Source: an uncultured Faecalibacterium sp. (GTDB taxonomy: Bacteria > Bacillota > Clostridia > Oscillospirales > Ruminococcaceae). From it: 64,000 nt of DNA. Of the stretch, positions 41,333 through 51,274 are shown in pieces (the first letter of the stretch is position 1; each line of letters opens with the position of its first letter). The notes under the pieces were generated by a model. It made no database searches and had not been told where the DNA came from. It saw only the letters and a list, made by a program, of their open reading frames with translations. The stretch lies in the NCBI GenBank assembly GCA_934561115.1, contig CAKTFS010000006.1, positions 5,463-69,462 of the forward strand, given 5' to 3'. The position numbers and the translations under genes are program-made.

Positions 41333-41496
41333 ACCCTCTCAGTCGCCTGACGGCGACAGCTCCCCCGAGGGGGGGGAGCTTTAAGAGAAAAGGGGAGGAA
41401 TGCTTCTTCTAAGAAGCGTCTCACCTTTTTCAGAAGCCGGAAAGCTCCCCTTTCGGGGGAGCTGGCAGCCCCGCAGGGGCTGACTGAGAGGGTTCG
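41333..41496. repeat. MITE-like CCCTCTC repeat between the T-box and leuA
   Basis: It starts GACCCTCTCAGTCGCCTGACG and ends GGGCTGACTGAGAGGG. Inner stems include AGCTCCCCCGAGG, GCTTCTTCTAAGAAGC and AGCTCCCCTTTCGGGGGAGCT. Confidence 0.75.
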
Positions 41497-41525
41497 TCTC
41501 ACCACAACATCAGGAGGACAACAGG

Positions 41526-43178
41526 ATGATGGACGCTACCAAGTACGCACCGGGGTATTACCCGGTACCCGCCGGTTATGACAGCTGGGTAAAAAAAGAC
41601 CATATTGAAAAGGCTCCCGCATGGTGCAGCGTGGACCTGCGGGACGGCAATCAGGCACTGATCGTGCCTATGAGCCTTGCAGAAAAGCTGGAGTTCTTCC
41701 AGATGCTGGTGAAGATCGGCTTCAAGGAGATCGAGGTGGGTTTCCCCGCCGCCAGCGAGACCGAGTACGAGTTTCTGCGCACCCTGATCGAAAAGGACAT
41801 GATCCCCGCCGACGTCACCGTGCAGGTGCTGACCCAGTGCCGCGACCACATCATCCGCCGCACCTTCGAGGCGGTCAAGGGCGCACCCCGGGCGGTGATC
41901 CACTTCTACAACTCCACCTCCGTGGCACAGCGGGAGCAGGTGTTCCACAAGTCCAAGGAGGAGATCAAGCAGATCGCCGTGGACGGCGCAAAGCTGGTCA
42001 AGCAGCTCAGCGAGGAATACGAGGGCAACTTCCTGTTTGAGTACAGCCCCGAAAGCTTTACCGGCACCGAGGTGGACTACGCCGTAGAGGTGTGCAACGC
42101 CGTGCTGGATATCATGCAGCCCACCCCGGAGCGTCCCATGATCATCAATCTGCCGGTGACCGTGGAGATGAGTATGCCCCATGTGTACGCCAACCAGATC
42201 GAGTACTGCGACAAGCACCTGAAGTACCGCGACAGCGTGATCATCTCCACCCACCCGCACAACGACCGCGGCACCGGCGTTGCCTGCGCAGAGCTGGCAG
42301 TGCTGGCTGGCGCACAGCGCGTGGAGTGCTGCCTGTTCGGCAACGGCGAGCGCACCGGCAATGTGGACGCCGTGACGCTGGCCATGAATATGTACAGCCA
42401 CGGCGTAGACCCCAAGCTGGACTTCTCGGACATGCCCGCCATCTGCGCTACCTATGAGCGGGTGACCCGGATGCACATCTACGAGCGCACCCCCTATGCC
42501 GGGCAGCTGGTGTTTGCCGCCTTCTCCGGCAGCCATCAGGACGCTATTGCAAAGGGTATGGCTTACCGCAAGCAGTCCGGCGAGCACCGCTGGACCTGCC
42601 CCTACATCCCGGTGGACCCCCACGACATCGGCCGCACCTACGATGCCGACGTCATCCGCATCAACAGCCAGAGCGGCAAGGGCGGCATCGGCTTTGTGCT
42701 GGAGCAGAACTACGGCTACAACCTGCCCCCCAAGATGCGGGAGGCGCTGGGTTACAAGGTCAAGAGCGTGTCCGACCACAGCCACAAGGAGCTGAGCGCC
42801 GCCGAGGTGCTGCACATCTTCGAGGATACCTACCTGAACCGCGCAAAGCCGCTGAACGTGGTGGAAGCCCACTTTGCACAGGTAAACGGCATTACCGCCA
42901 CGGTCACGCTGGAGCTGAACGGTCAGCGCAAGGTGGTCACCTCGGTGGGCAACGGCCGTCTGGATGCCGTAGCCAACGCCATCCAGAGCGCTACCGGCAT
43001 GGACTTCCATCTGGAAAACTACTCCGAGCACAGTCTGGACGAGGGCTCTACCTCCCGCGCGGCCTCCTATGTGGGCCTTGTCTGGGGCGACAACACGGTC
43101 ACATGGGGTGCCGGTACCGACACCGACATCATCGTGGCCGGTATCCGCGCCCTTGTCAGTGCGATCAATAATCGATAA
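41526..43178 (+). CDS. leuA: 2-isopropylmalate synthase
   Basis: The 550-residue protein is the long class II LeuA type found in actinobacteria and Clostridia: APAWCSVDLRDGNQAL, GFKEIEVGFPAASETEY and STHPHNDRGTGVACAELA carry metal and substrate contacts, and a C-terminal regulatory domain ends TDTDIIVAGIRALVSAINN. It condenses acetyl-CoA with 2-ketoisovalerate in the first committed step to leucine. The C-terminal domain suggests leucine feedback. AGGAGG precedes tandem ATG codons. Confidence 0.95.
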   Translation: MMDATKYAPGYYPVPAGYDSWVKKDHIEKAPAWCSVDLRDGNQALIVPMSLAEKLEFFQMLVKIGFKEIEVGFPAASETEYEFLRTLIEKDMIPADVTVQVLTQCRDHIIRRTFEAVKGAPRAVIHFYNSTSVAQREQVFHKSKEEIKQIAVDGAKLVKQLSEEYEGNFLFEYSPESFTGTEVDYAVEVCNAVLDIMQPTPERPMIINLPVTVEMSMPHVYANQIEYCDKHLKYRDSVIISTHPHNDRGTGVACAELAVLAGAQRVECCLFGNGERTGNVDAVTLAMNMYSHGVDPKLDFSDMPAICATYERVTRMHIYERTPYAGQLVFAAFSGSHQDAIAKGMAYRKQSGEHRWTCPYIPVDPHDIGRTYDADVIRINSQSGKGGIGFVLEQNYGYNLPPKMREALGYKVKSVSDHSHKELSAAEVLHIFEDTYLNRAKPLNVVEAHFAQVNGITATVTLELNGQRKVVTSVGNGRLDAVANAIQSATGMDFHLENYSEHSLDEGSTSRAASYVGLVWGDNTVTWGAGTDTDIIVAGIRALVSAINNR

Positions 43179-43182
43179 AAAA

Positions 43183-43342
43183 GGGGAGCGTCCTCGCCCT
43201 CTCCGTCAGTTCGCTTCGCTCACTGCCACCTCTCCCAAAGGGAGAGGCCTTGGCAAAGAGATGAAGTTTGCGTGGATTGCCAAAGGCTCTCCCTTTGGGA
43301 GAGCTGGCAAATCCGAAGGATTTGACTGAGAGGGCGAGCCGC
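43183..43342. repeat. MITE-like CCCTCTC repeat between leuA and leuC
   Basis: Termini are CGTCCTCGCCCTCTCCGTCA and TGACTGAGAGGGCGAG. Inner stems CTCTCCCAAAGGGAGAG and CTCTCCCTTTGGGAGAG flank a TTTGCCAAGG / CCTTGGCAAA pair. Confidence 0.78.
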
Positions 43343-43378
43343 CTACTCTTCTACATAAGTAAAAAGGAGAAAACTACC

Positions 43379-44638
43379 ATGGGAATGACCCTGACGCAGA
43401 AGATCCTTGCCGCACACGCCGGACTGCCGGAGGTCAAGGCAGGCCAGCTGATCAACGCAAAGTTGGACATTGTGCTGGGCAACGACATCACCACCCCGGT
43501 GGCCATCAACGAGTTTGAGCGCGCCGGTTTCGACCGCGTGTTTGATAAAGAGCATATCGCTATCGTGCTGGATCACTTTGTACCCAATAAGGATATCAAG
43601 AGCGCTACCCAGTCCAAGCAGTGCCGGGAGTTTGCCAATAAATACGATATCCTCAACTTCTACGATGTAGGCCAGATGGGCATCGAGCACGCCCTGCTGC
43701 CGGAAAAAGGCATCGTCACCGCCGGTGACTGCGTGATCGGTGCGGACAGCCACACCTGCACCTACGGTGCGCTGGGTGCCTTCTCCACCGGCGTAGGCTC
43801 TACCGATATGGCCGCAGGCATGGCCACCGGCATGGCATGGTTCAAGGTGCCCTCTGCCATCAAGTTCGTGCTTACCGGCAAATTCAATCCCCGGGTGTCC
43901 GGCAAGGACCTGATCCTGCACATCATCGGCATGATCGGTGTGGACGGCGCACTGTATAAATCCATGGAGTTCACCGGCCCGGGCGTGGAAAGCCTTACCA
44001 TGGACGACCGTCTGTGCATCTGCAACATGGCCATTGAAGCCGGTGCCAAGAACGGCATCTTCCCGGTGGATGAGGTGACCAAGGCTTACCTTGCGGGCCG
44101 CAGCCAGCGCCCGCCGGTGTTCTACGAAGCGGACCCCGATGCTGTGTACGAAAAGACCATCGAGATCGACCTCGGCGCACTGGAGCCCACCGTCAGCTAC
44201 CCCCATCTGCCCGAGAACACCCACGTTGCCAGCGAGGGCAAGGACATCAAGATCGATCAGGTGGTCATTGGCAGCTGCACCAACGGCCGCCTGGAGGACA
44301 TGGAAGCCGCCTACAACATCCTCAAGGGCAAGCACATCGCCAAGGGCGTGCGCGGCATCATCATCCCCGCTACCATGGCGGTCTATAAGGAGTGCATCCT
44401 GCGGGGCTGGACCACCGCCTTTATCGACGCAGGCTGCATCGTATCTACCCCCACCTGCGGCCCCTGTCTGGGCGGCTACATGGGCATTCTGGCAGCGGGC
44501 GAGCGCTGCGTTTCCACCACCAACCGCAACTTTGTGGGACGCATGGGCCATGTGGACAGCGAGGTCTATCTGGCCTCTCCCGCCACCGCCGCCGCCAGCG
44601 CCCTGACCGGCTATATCACCGACCCGCGCACGGTCTGA
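43379..44638 (+). CDS. leuC: 3-isopropylmalate dehydratase large subunit
   Basis: The 419-residue protein has aconitase-family motifs: [20 protein letters not shown], the iron-sulfur cysteines in VIGSCTNGR and [13 protein letters not shown], and [10 protein letters not shown]. With LeuD it isomerises 2- to 3-isopropylmalate using a [4Fe-4S] cluster. AAAGGAG is 10 bp before the ATG; an earlier frame lies in the repeat and was rejected. Confidence 0.96.
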   Translation: MGMTLTQKILAAHAGLPEVKAGQLINAKLDIVLGNDITTPVAINEFERAGFDRVFDKEHIAIVLDHFVPNKDIKSATQSKQCREFANKYDILNFYDVGQMGIEHALLPEKGIVTAGDCVIGADSHTCTYGALGAFSTGVGSTDMAAGMATGMAWFKVPSAIKFVLTGKFNPRVSGKDLILHIIGMIGVDGALYKSMEFTGPGVESLTMDDRLCICNMAIEAGAKNGIFPVDEVTKAYLAGRSQRPPVFYEADPDAVYEKTIEIDLGALEPTVSYPHLPENTHVASEGKDIKIDQVVIGSCTNGRLEDMEAAYNILKGKHIAKGVRGIIIPATMAVYKECILRGWTTAFIDAGCIVSTPTCGPCLGGYMGILAAGERCVSTTNRNFVGRMGHVDSEVYLASPATAAASALTGYITDPRTV

Positions 44639-44656
44639 CCCGAAAGGAGCATGAGC

Positions 44657-45139
44657 ATGAACGCAAGAGGTTCTGTTTTCAAATACCCGGATAACGTGGA
44701 TACCGACGTCATCATCCCGGCACGCCATCTGAACACGCAGGACGCCAAAGAGCTTGCCAGCCACTGCATGGAGGATATCGACAAGGACTTTGTGAACCGG
44801 GTGCAGCCCGGTGATATCATGGTGGGCGGCTGGAACTTTGGCTGCGGCTCCTCCCGTGAGCACGCGCCCCTGTGCATCAAGACCGCCGGCATCGCGGTGG
44901 TCATTGCCAAAAGCTTTGCCCGCATCTTCTACCGCAACAGCATCAACATCGGCCTGCCCATCATGGAGTGCCCGGAGGCTGTGGACGCCATCGAGGCAGG
45001 GGACACCGTTCAGGTGGATTTTGACACCGGCGTCATCACCGACGAGACCAACGGCAAGGTGTTCCACGCCGAGCCCTTCCCGCCCTTTATCCAGAACATC
45101 ATCTCCGCCGGCGGCCTGATGAAGGCCATACAGAAATAA
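44657..45139 (+). CDS. leuD: 3-isopropylmalate dehydratase small subunit
   Basis: The 160-residue protein has [12 protein letters not shown], then [18 protein letters not shown], the substrate-recognition loop. It pairs with LeuC. An ATG 6 bp upstream is too close to the AAAGGAG site, so 44657 is preferred. It follows leuC by 18 bp. Confidence 0.95.
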   Translation: MNARGSVFKYPDNVDTDVIIPARHLNTQDAKELASHCMEDIDKDFVNRVQPGDIMVGGWNFGCGSSREHAPLCIKTAGIAVVIAKSFARIFYRNSINIGLPIMECPEAVDAIEAGDTVQVDFDTGVITDETNGKVFHAEPFPPFIQNIISAGGLMKAIQK

Positions 45140-45149
45140 GCCCATCCCC

Positions 45150-45262
45150 ATCCGTGAAAATGTGTTTGGAGCGGCCCGCAGGCCGCGACAAACACGAAAT
45201 ATAAATAAAAATTCCGCTGATTATGCGCAGAGCAACGCGGAGCGCATTTTAAATCGTCCATC
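45150..45262. repeat. REP-like repeat, copy F, between leuD and leuB
   Basis: ATCCGTGAAAA leads to a stem GTGTTTGGAGCGGCC / GCGACAAACAC, then AAATAAAAATTCCGCTGA and the palindrome ATGCGCAGAGCAACGCGGAG, ending AAATCGTC. It is the clearest full-length member. Confidence 0.72.
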
Positions 45263-45333
45263 CCCTAAAGAGGGCGTAAGGCTTTGAGAGAGTGGGGCTA
45301 TCAGGGGCGTTTTGAGCATAAAAGGAGTACCTC

Positions 45334-46407
45334 ATGGAAAAAAATATTGCTGTCATCTGGGGCGATTGCTCCAGCCCGGAGATCGTAAAGCAGACCCTCC
45401 GGGTGCTGGATAAGGTGGCCGAAAAGTACGGCCATACCTTCCACTACACCGCTGCCGCCATGGGCGGCGAGGCCATTGATAAGTATGGCGACCCTCTGCC
45501 CCAGCACGAGCTGGACAAGTGCCTTGCCGCCGACAGTGTGCTGTTGGGCGCGGTGGGCGGCCCCAAGTGGGAGGGGCTGCCCGGAGAACAGCGGCCGGAA
45601 AAGGGCCTGCTGCGGCTGCGCGCCGGCATGGGGCTGTACGCCAACAACCGCCCGGCTAAGATCTGGCCCCAGCTGGCACCTGCCAGCCCTTTGAAGCCCG
45701 AAATCGTGGCACAGGGCATTGATTTTATCATCGTGCGGGAGCTGATCGGCGGCGTGTACTTCGGCAATCACGAGACCCATACGCTGGAAAACGGCGAAAA
45801 GCAGGCTGTGGATACCATGCCCTATGCGGAGCACGAGATCGAGCGCATTGGCCGCATTGGCTTCGAGACTGCCCGCAAGCGCCGCAAAAAGCTGTGCTGC
45901 GTGGACAAGGCCAACGTGCTGGACACCAGCCGTCTGTGGCGCACCGTGATGCACCAGCTGCAGGCCGAGTACCCGGACGTGGAGTACAGCGAGATGTTCG
46001 TGGACAACTGCGCGATGCAGATCGTAAAGAACCCCGCACAGTTTGACGTGATCGTCACCGAGAATATGTTCGGCGATATCCTGTCGGACGAGGCCTCCAT
46101 GATCACCGGCTCTATTGGCATGATCCCGTCCTCCAGCCTTGGCGATGGCACCCGGGGCCTGTACGAGCCCATCCACGGCTCCGCCCCGGACATTGCGGGC
46201 AAGGACATCGTAAACCCCACCGCCTGCATCCTGTCTGCCGCCATGATGCTGCGGTACTCCTTTGGCATGGCAGAGGAAGCCGATGCCATTGAGAACGCCG
46301 TGAGCCGTGTGCTGGACAAGGGTCTGCGCACCGCCGACAACATGAGCGACGGCTGCACCTGCCTTGGCTGCACCGCCATGGGCGATGCCATTCTGGCAGA
46401 GCTTTAA
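45334..46407 (+). CDS. leuB: 3-isopropylmalate dehydrogenase
   Basis: The 357-residue protein has DKANVLDTSRLWR, VTENMFGDILSDEAS, GLYEPIHGSAPDIAGK and other β-decarboxylating dehydrogenase motifs. The N-terminal glycine-rich motif, normally GDGIGPEI, reads GDCSSPEI here, an unusual change in a well-conserved turn. It oxidises 3-isopropylmalate with NAD. It is the last gene of the leu run. GGAG precedes the ATG. Confidence 0.92.
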   Translation: MEKNIAVIWGDCSSPEIVKQTLRVLDKVAEKYGHTFHYTAAAMGGEAIDKYGDPLPQHELDKCLAADSVLLGAVGGPKWEGLPGEQRPEKGLLRLRAGMGLYANNRPAKIWPQLAPASPLKPEIVAQGIDFIIVRELIGGVYFGNHETHTLENGEKQAVDTMPYAEHEIERIGRIGFETARKRRKKLCCVDKANVLDTSRLWRTVMHQLQAEYPDVEYSEMFVDNCAMQIVKNPAQFDVIVTENMFGDILSDEASMITGSIGMIPSSSLGDGTRGLYEPIHGSAPDIAGKDIVNPTACILSAAMMLRYSFGMAEEADAIENAVSRVLDKGLRTADNMSDGCTCLGCTAMGDAILAEL

Positions 46408-46431
46408 GCCGCAGCACATTATTTTTAACGA

Positions 46432-46478
46432 AACAAGCCCGGAAGGTCTACCGACCTTCCGGGCTTGAGTTTTTTTAT
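46432..46478. terminator. Bidirectional terminator after leuB
   Basis: AAGCCCGGAAGGTC pairs with GACCTTCCGGGCTT and is followed by a T-run on the plus strand. It lies between convergent genes. Confidence 0.85.
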
Positions 46479-46480
46479 AA

Positions 46481-47257
46481 TTACAGCATCTTGGAGAGGA
46501 AGGCTTTCAGGCGGGGGTGCTTGGGGTTCGAGAACAGCTCCTGCGGCGGCTCGTCCTCCTGAATTTTGCCATCGTCGATGAAGATGACCCGGTTGGACAC
46601 CTCGCGGGCAAAGCCCATTTCGTGGGTGACCACCAGCATGGTGATGCCGGTGTGTGCCAGCTCCTTCATCAGCTCCAGCACCTCGCCCACCATCTCGGGG
46701 TCAAGGGCGCTGGTGGGCTCGTCGAACAGGATCACGTCCGGGTCCATGGCAAGCGCACGGGCAATGGCGATGCGCTGCTGCTGACCGCCGGAGAGGCTCT
46801 TGGGGTAGGCGTTGGCTTTATCGGCCAGACCTACGCGAGCCAGCAGCTCGTCGGCGCGGGCAGAGATGGCTTCCTTGTCCTTCAGCTTCAGCAGACTGGG
46901 TGCCAGCTCAAGGTTCTTTTTCACGGTCAGGTGGGGGAACAGGTTGAAGTGCTGGAACACCATGCCCATCTTCTGGCGCACGGCGTCGATGTGCGCCTCG
47001 TCCACCTCCACCCCCTCAAACTTGATAGAGCCGGAGGAGGGGATCTCCAAACGGTTCAGGCAGCGCAGAAAGGTGGACTTGCCGCAGCCGGAAGGGCCGA
47101 TCAGGCACACCACGTCGCCGCGGTAGATATCAAGGTCGATGCCCTTCAAAACGTCCAACGTAGGGTCGGCCTTTTTTGCGCCGCGCTTCTTTACGCCACC
47201 GTAGGTCTTGGTCAGGCCACGGACTTCCAGAATCTTTTCAGGTGCATTAGCGGTCAC
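46481..47257 (-). CDS. Amino-acid ABC transporter ATPase (GlnQ type)
   Basis: The 258-residue protein has Walker [17 protein letters not shown]-loop [10 protein letters not shown], signature [16 protein letters not shown], Walker [15 protein letters not shown] and [10 protein letters not shown], the GlnQ-like set. The start was set to GTG at 47257, because AGGAGG lies 10 bp upstream and it overlaps the permease stop by 11 bp. It is last in the binding protein-permease-ATPase operon. Confidence 0.9.
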   Translation of the reverse strand: MTANAPEKILEVRGLTKTYGGVKKRGAKKADPTLDVLKGIDLDIYRGDVVCLIGPSGCGKSTFLRCLNRLEIPSSGSIKFEGVEVDEAHIDAVRQKMGMVFQHFNLFPHLTVKKNLELAPSLLKLKDKEAISARADELLARVGLADKANAYPKSLSGGQQQRIAIARALAMDPDVILFDEPTSALDPEMVGEVLELMKELAHTGITMLVVTHEMGFAREVSNRVIFIDDGKIQEDEPPQELFSNPKHPRLKAFLSKML

Positions 47258-48011
47258 TTTGTGCCAGCCTCCTCTCAAACTTGCTCAGCAGCCATGTAAA
47301 CAGCATAACAAGGATCAAATAGATCAGTGCAACGCCCAGCAGGGGGAACATAGCGTCGTAGGTGCGGTTCATAATGCCCTGTGCGGCGTACAGCAGCTCC
47401 TTGCCGCCAATGACCGTGATCAGGGAGGTGTCCTTCAGCAGCACGATAAACTCGTTGCCAAGGGCAGGCAGCACCGCACGGATAGCCTGCGGGATAATGA
47501 TGACCACCATGGTGGTCATGTAGTTCAGGCCAAGGCTGCGGCCGGCTTCCATCTGGCCGGGGTCTACAGCCATCAGGCCGCCGCGGATGATCTCCGATAC
47601 ATACGCGCCGGAGTTGATGCCCAAGGTAAGCGCACCCACCATGGTAAAGTTGCGGCTGTTGGAGAAGATGACCATGCTCATGATCAGCAGCTGCACCATC
47701 ATGGGCGTGCCACGGATGATAGTAGTGTACACCTGACACACCGCGTTAAAAAAGCCCAGTACCGGGTTATGCGTACCGGGGCGCTGCTGGTCGTGGGTAA
47801 CGCGCAGCATGGCCACCACGCTGCCCAGCACAACGCCCAGCGCCAGCGCAATGGCGGTGACCAGCAGGGTGGTGCCCACGCCGTTGATGTATTGCAGCCA
47901 GCGGTCCTTCAGGATAAAGGCCTGATAAAACTTGAAAAAGAGCTCCTGCCCAAGGTTCAGCGTTGTGCCGCTGTTCAGCAGCTCCTTGAGCAGTTCGTAT
48001 TGAGCAGCCAT
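47247..48011 (-). CDS. Amino-acid ABC transporter permease
   Basis: The 254-residue protein has the GlnP/HisM signature [17 protein letters not shown] and the coupling loop [23 protein letters not shown]. An N-terminal extension of about 40 residues precedes the first helix. It works with the ATPase and the binding protein of the same operon. Confidence 0.9.
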   Translation of the reverse strand: MAAQYELLKELLNSGTTLNLGQELFFKFYQAFILKDRWLQYINGVGTTLLVTAIALALGVVLGSVVAMLRVTHDQQRPGTHNPVLGFFNAVCQVYTTIIRGTPMMVQLLIMSMVIFSNSRNFTMVGALTLGINSGAYVSEIIRGGLMAVDPGQMEAGRSLGLNYMTTMVVIIIPQAIRAVLPALGNEFIVLLKDTSLITVIGGKELLYAAQGIMNRTYDAMFPLLGVALIYLILVMLFTWLLSKFERRLAQSDR

Positions 48012-48059
48012 TCACATCCTCACTTTCTGTTTGTCAATAAATTGTAACCACTTTTTTCC

Positions 48060-48092
48060 AAAAAAAGAGGTGCCCCGGAGCGGGGCGCCTCC
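48060..48092 (-). terminator. Partial terminator between binding protein and permease
   Basis: GAGGTGCCCCG pairs with CGGGGCGCCTC (one wobble), and the minus strand continues with TTTTTTT. It likely lowers permease expression relative to the binding protein. Confidence 0.75.
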
Positions 48093-48123
48093 TTGGGTAC
48101 AGGAATGGTACAGGGCACGCAGC

Positions 48124-48957
48124 TTAGTTTGCGTTGATGTACTTGTCCACGATGGCCTGCAGAGTGCCGTCAGCCTTCAGCTCCTCCAGAGCCTTGTTGA
48201 CAGCGTCCTCCAGAGCAGAACCCTTTGCCATGCCGATGGCGTAATCCTCCTCGGCGTAGCTGGTATCCAGCACCTTCAGGCCGGGGTTGGCAGCCACGAA
48301 CTCCTGTGCGGGAGCGTTGTCGATGACCACAGCGTCCACCTGACCATTGTTCAAGGCCTGCACAGCGGTCAGGCCGTTGTCGTAGGCCACAACAGAGTCC
48401 TCGCCGAAGTCATCGGAGCAGTAGATGTAGCCGGTGGTGCCGCGCTGGGTGCCGATCTTCTTGCCGGCCAGATCATCGGGAGAAGCAATGTCGGAATCGT
48501 TCGGCACAATGATGGACTGGATGCCGGTGGCGTAGCTGTCGGAGAAATCCATCACAGCCTTGCGCTCGTCGGTAACGGTAACGCCGGCCATCACGATGTC
48601 GGCCTTGCCCTGCTGCACGCTGAGCAGGGCGGCGTCAAAGTCCATATCATCGATCTGCAGTTCCAGACCCAGCTTTTCGGCAATGGCCTTGGCGGTGTCC
48701 ACATCAATGCCCTCGATCTCACCGGAGTCGGTGGTCATCTCGTACGGAGGGAAGGTGGCGTTGGTAGCCATGGTCAGCTTGCCGGCCACCACGGTGGACA
48801 GCGCAGCAGCGCCGGAAGAAGCAGCCGTGGAGGAAGCAGCAGAGCTTGCCACAGAGGAAGCAGCAGAGCTTGCGGAACCACCGCAAGCGGTCATAGCCAG
48901 AGCAGCAACGGAAACGGCAGCGGCAGCCAGAAAGCTGCGGCGAGAAATCTTTTTCAT
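48124..48957 (-). CDS. Amino-acid ABC transporter substrate-binding lipoprotein
   Basis: The 277-residue protein has a twin-arginine-like signal (SRRSFLAAAAVSVAALAMTAC) and a Ser/Ala linker. The family-3 solute-binding body has TNATFPPYEM, IEGIDVDTAKAIAEKLGLEL and DIVMAGVTVTDERK. It is the receptor of a GlnH/HisJ-type importer. GAGGAG precedes the ATG at 48957. The ligand is not set by sequence. Confidence 0.88.
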   Translation of the reverse strand: MKKISRRSFLAAAAVSVAALAMTACGGSASSAASSVASSAASSTAASSGAAALSTVVAGKLTMATNATFPPYEMTTDSGEIEGIDVDTAKAIAEKLGLELQIDDMDFDAALLSVQQGKADIVMAGVTVTDERKAVMDFSDSYATGIQSIIVPNDSDIASPDDLAGKKIGTQRGTTGYIYCSDDFGEDSVVAYDNGLTAVQALNNGQVDAVVIDNAPAQEFVAANPGLKVLDTSYAEEDYAIGMAKGSALEDAVNKALEELKADGTLQAIVDKYINAN

Positions 48958-49040
48958 ATTCAAACACTCCTCTATATATGCAATAATATTTGACTTTTCC
49001 CGATGGGATGCGATTCATCGCGCTTTCGGGGAACGCACTT

Positions 49041-49069
49041 AGTATAGTTTGTACAAAACAAAAAGTCAA
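49041..49069 (-). promoter_or_regulatory. Promoter of the second amino-acid transporter operon
   Basis: On the minus strand TTGACT (49064-49069) and TATACT (49041-49046) lie 17 bp apart. Confidence 0.75.
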
Positions 49070-49157
49070 TACTTGTGCATAATAATCCGTGAAATTGAAA
49101 CGAATTTGCAAACATTTATGCAATAACGGAGAAAATGTATGAATATATGCGGTATAA

Positions 49158-49325
49158 ACCCCCTCAGTCAAAGCCTGACGGCTTTGACAGCTCCCTCGGG
49201 GAGGGAGCCTCTGGCGAAACCGGACACCTTGCGCTTGAACCGGTGACTTTGCCGTTATGCCAAAGGCCCCATCTCAGAGGGGGCTGGCATCGCGTAGCGA
49301 TGACTGGGGGAGTTCCCCGGGAGGG
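49158..49325. repeat. MITE-like CCCTCTC repeat (diverged)
   Basis: It starts CCCCCTCAGTCAAAGCCTG and ends GCGATGACTGGGGGAG. Inner stems include AGCTCCCTCGGGGAGGGAG and CCCCATCTCAGAGGGGG. It fills the gap between the transporter operon and the nitroreductase. Confidence 0.65.
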
Positions 49326-49345
49326 GTGCGCTTGCGCTGCGGAAA

Positions 49346-49921
49346 TCAGACGCTTCTTGCGATCTCCTCGGCGCTGCGCTTGGGCACGCAGTAGTCGCGG
49401 TTTTCGTCCAGATAGTACTTTACGCCGGTCTGCTCGGTCATGGGTACGATGCCGGCTTTGTGGGTGGGGTAGCCGAAAGCCACCATAAAGGCCAGCTTCT
49501 GCGGCTCTTCAATGCCCAGCAGTGCGGTCAGGGCAGGCTTGTTGATCGCGCCCATAATGCAGCTGCCCACGCCCTTGTCCCATGCGGCAAGGGTCATGTT
49601 GGCCAGCGCGATGCCGGTGTCGGTGGCAAGGTCGCCGGGGATGGCGGTATCCTGCACCACGGCTGCATAAAAGGTGGGCAGCTCGTCTGCCTTGGGCGTG
49701 CCCTGCTCCGGCGGCAGATAGCCAGCCCACTTGACCAGCGGCTGCACCTTGGCTACCATCTCCGGGCTTTGCACCAGCACCAGACGCACGGCCTGCCGGT
49801 TTGCCCCGCAGGAGGACAGCCGCACGGCCTGTACGATATCATCTACCACGTCCTGCGGCACGGCTTTTTGTGCAAACCGGCGGTAGGTGCGGCGGGTAGT
49901 CAGAAGTTCCATTGCGTTCAT
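49346..49921 (-). CDS. Nitroreductase-family flavoprotein
   Basis: The 191-residue protein has the nitroreductase start MNAMELLTTRRTYRRFAQKAV, the FMN-contact SSCGANRQAV, and GSCIMGAINKPAL near the end. It likely reduces nitro compounds or quinones with NAD(P)H and FMN. Physiological substrates are rarely known in the family. GGAG lies 8 bp before 49921; an upstream frame was rejected. It stands alone. Confidence 0.85.
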   Translation of the reverse strand: MNAMELLTTRRTYRRFAQKAVPQDVVDDIVQAVRLSSCGANRQAVRLVLVQSPEMVAKVQPLVKWAGYLPPEQGTPKADELPTFYAAVVQDTAIPGDLATDTGIALANMTLAAWDKGVGSCIMGAINKPALTALLGIEEPQKLAFMVAFGYPTHKAGIVPMTEQTGVKYYLDENRDYCVPKRSAEEIARSV

Positions 49922-49962
49922 AGAGATCACTCCTTTATATAAATAGCTTGGAAAACAACAGA

Positions 49963-50415
49963 TTATTTCCGCTTTTTCGGCAGCGGCACGCACAGCACCA
50001 GACTGATGCCGATGGCCAGCGCCACCGCAATTTTAAAGGTGCTGATGCCCTTGGCAAGGGCAAGGGCGTTTTCGTTCTGGATGAAATAGTAGGCGGTGTA
50101 GTAGATGCCCGCGCCCGGCACAAGCGGGAAAATGCCGGTCAGCAAAAACACCGTGACCGGCGTTTTTTGGGTAATGGCAAACACGCGGGTAAGGATGGTC
50201 AGCGGAATGACCGCCAGCAGCGAGGCCGTGGCGGGGTCTGCGCCCAGCAGGGTCAGAAGCTCGTACCCCAGCCAGCCCACAGCACCCACCAGCGCGCAGT
50301 AGGGCAGGCAGCGGCGGGGGCACGCAAACAGAATGGCAAAGCTCAGCGTGCCCACCCCGGCCAGAAAAAACTGCGCCGTCAGCTCGCTGATCTGTACAGC
50401 TGTAAGGGACATCAT
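49963..50415 (-). CDS. ThrE-type exporter, small subunit (DUF3815-like)
   Basis: The 150-residue protein has about four helices and the motifs CPRRCLPYCALVGAVGW and GIFPLVPGAGIYYTAYY found in the small half of split threonine/serine exporters. Its ATG overlaps the stop of the large subunit (ATGA). The pair together covers the single ThrE polypeptide of actinobacteria. The C-terminal LPKKRK tail is short. Confidence 0.85.
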   Translation of the reverse strand: MMSLTAVQISELTAQFFLAGVGTLSFAILFACPRRCLPYCALVGAVGWLGYELLTLLGADPATASLLAVIPLTILTRVFAITQKTPVTVFLLTGIFPLVPGAGIYYTAYYFIQNENALALAKGISTFKIAVALAIGISLVLCVPLPKKRK

Positions 50416-51203
50416 ACCACGACCACCCCCGTAAATACCGTGTACAGTCGCAGCACAAGACCAGTGCCGATGGCAATGCTGGCGGCAATGAGCAAAGCGT
50501 CGATCATGCGGATGGTGCCGGAAAGGTAGTCGCCCTGCACAAAGTCCCGGATGCCCATGGTAAAGGCGATGCCCGGGGTCAGGATCATCAGCGTACCGAT
50601 GATGGCGTGGCTGGCAGAGGTGTGCAGCAAATTGCACAGCAGAATGCACACCAACGTGATCAGTGCGGCGGTGCTGATCTTCTGGAAGCCGCCGGGCACC
50701 TCGTGCCTTCCGCACCACAGCAGGTACCAGCTGGCCACCAGCCCCGCCCCCGCAGCAGCCAGCGCACTGCGCAGGCTGCCGCCGAACATCATGGCAAAGC
50801 AGAACGCCCCGCACAGCCCGGACAGCAGCTGCACATGGTCTTTGGGGAAGGGCAGCCGCCGCGCCAGCACCAGACGGCTCTCGGCTTCGTCCAAGGTCAT
50901 CCCGGTCTGGGCGATCTGGCGGGAAAGCTCGTTCACCGCCGCCACCCGCCCCAGATGGGTGGTGCGCACCGGCACGTTGCGCACCTCACTGATCTCGGCA
51001 GTGCCGGCGCTGGCAAAAATGCCGTTGGTCAGCACATAAACGTGAAATTCCCGCAGATGGAAGCTGCGCGCCATGATCTCCATGGTCTGCTCCACCCGGA
51101 ATACCTCTGCGCCGTTTTCCAGCAGGGTCTGCCCTGCGGCCATGATAAAATCCATGATGCGGCGGCGCAGCTCTTCATCGGGAAAAGGGTCTCTGCTGTT
51201 CAT
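50412..51203 (-). CDS. ThrE-type exporter, large subunit (DUF1212-like)
   Basis: The 263-residue protein has a cytoplasmic N-terminal domain with GAEVFRVEQTMEIMARSF and VYVLTNGIFAS, then five or so helices with LTPGIAFTMGIRDFVQGDY. This is the large half of a ThrE-like exporter that expels threonine and serine. GGAG precedes 51203. A structured leader with its own terminator lies upstream, suggesting regulation. Confidence 0.87.
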   Translation of the reverse strand: MNSRDPFPDEELRRRIMDFIMAAGQTLLENGAEVFRVEQTMEIMARSFHLREFHVYVLTNGIFASAGTAEISEVRNVPVRTTHLGRVAAVNELSRQIAQTGMTLDEAESRLVLARRLPFPKDHVQLLSGLCGAFCFAMMFGGSLRSALAAAGAGLVASWYLLWCGRHEVPGGFQKISTAALITLVCILLCNLLHTSASHAIIGTLMILTPGIAFTMGIRDFVQGDYLSGTIRMIDALLIAASIAIGTGLVLRLYTVFTGVVVV

Positions 51204-51274
51204 TGCCTGCTCTCCTTGCAAAAGATGATACCCTATTTTATCATGTGCACCAGCCGCATACAAGAGCATATAAT

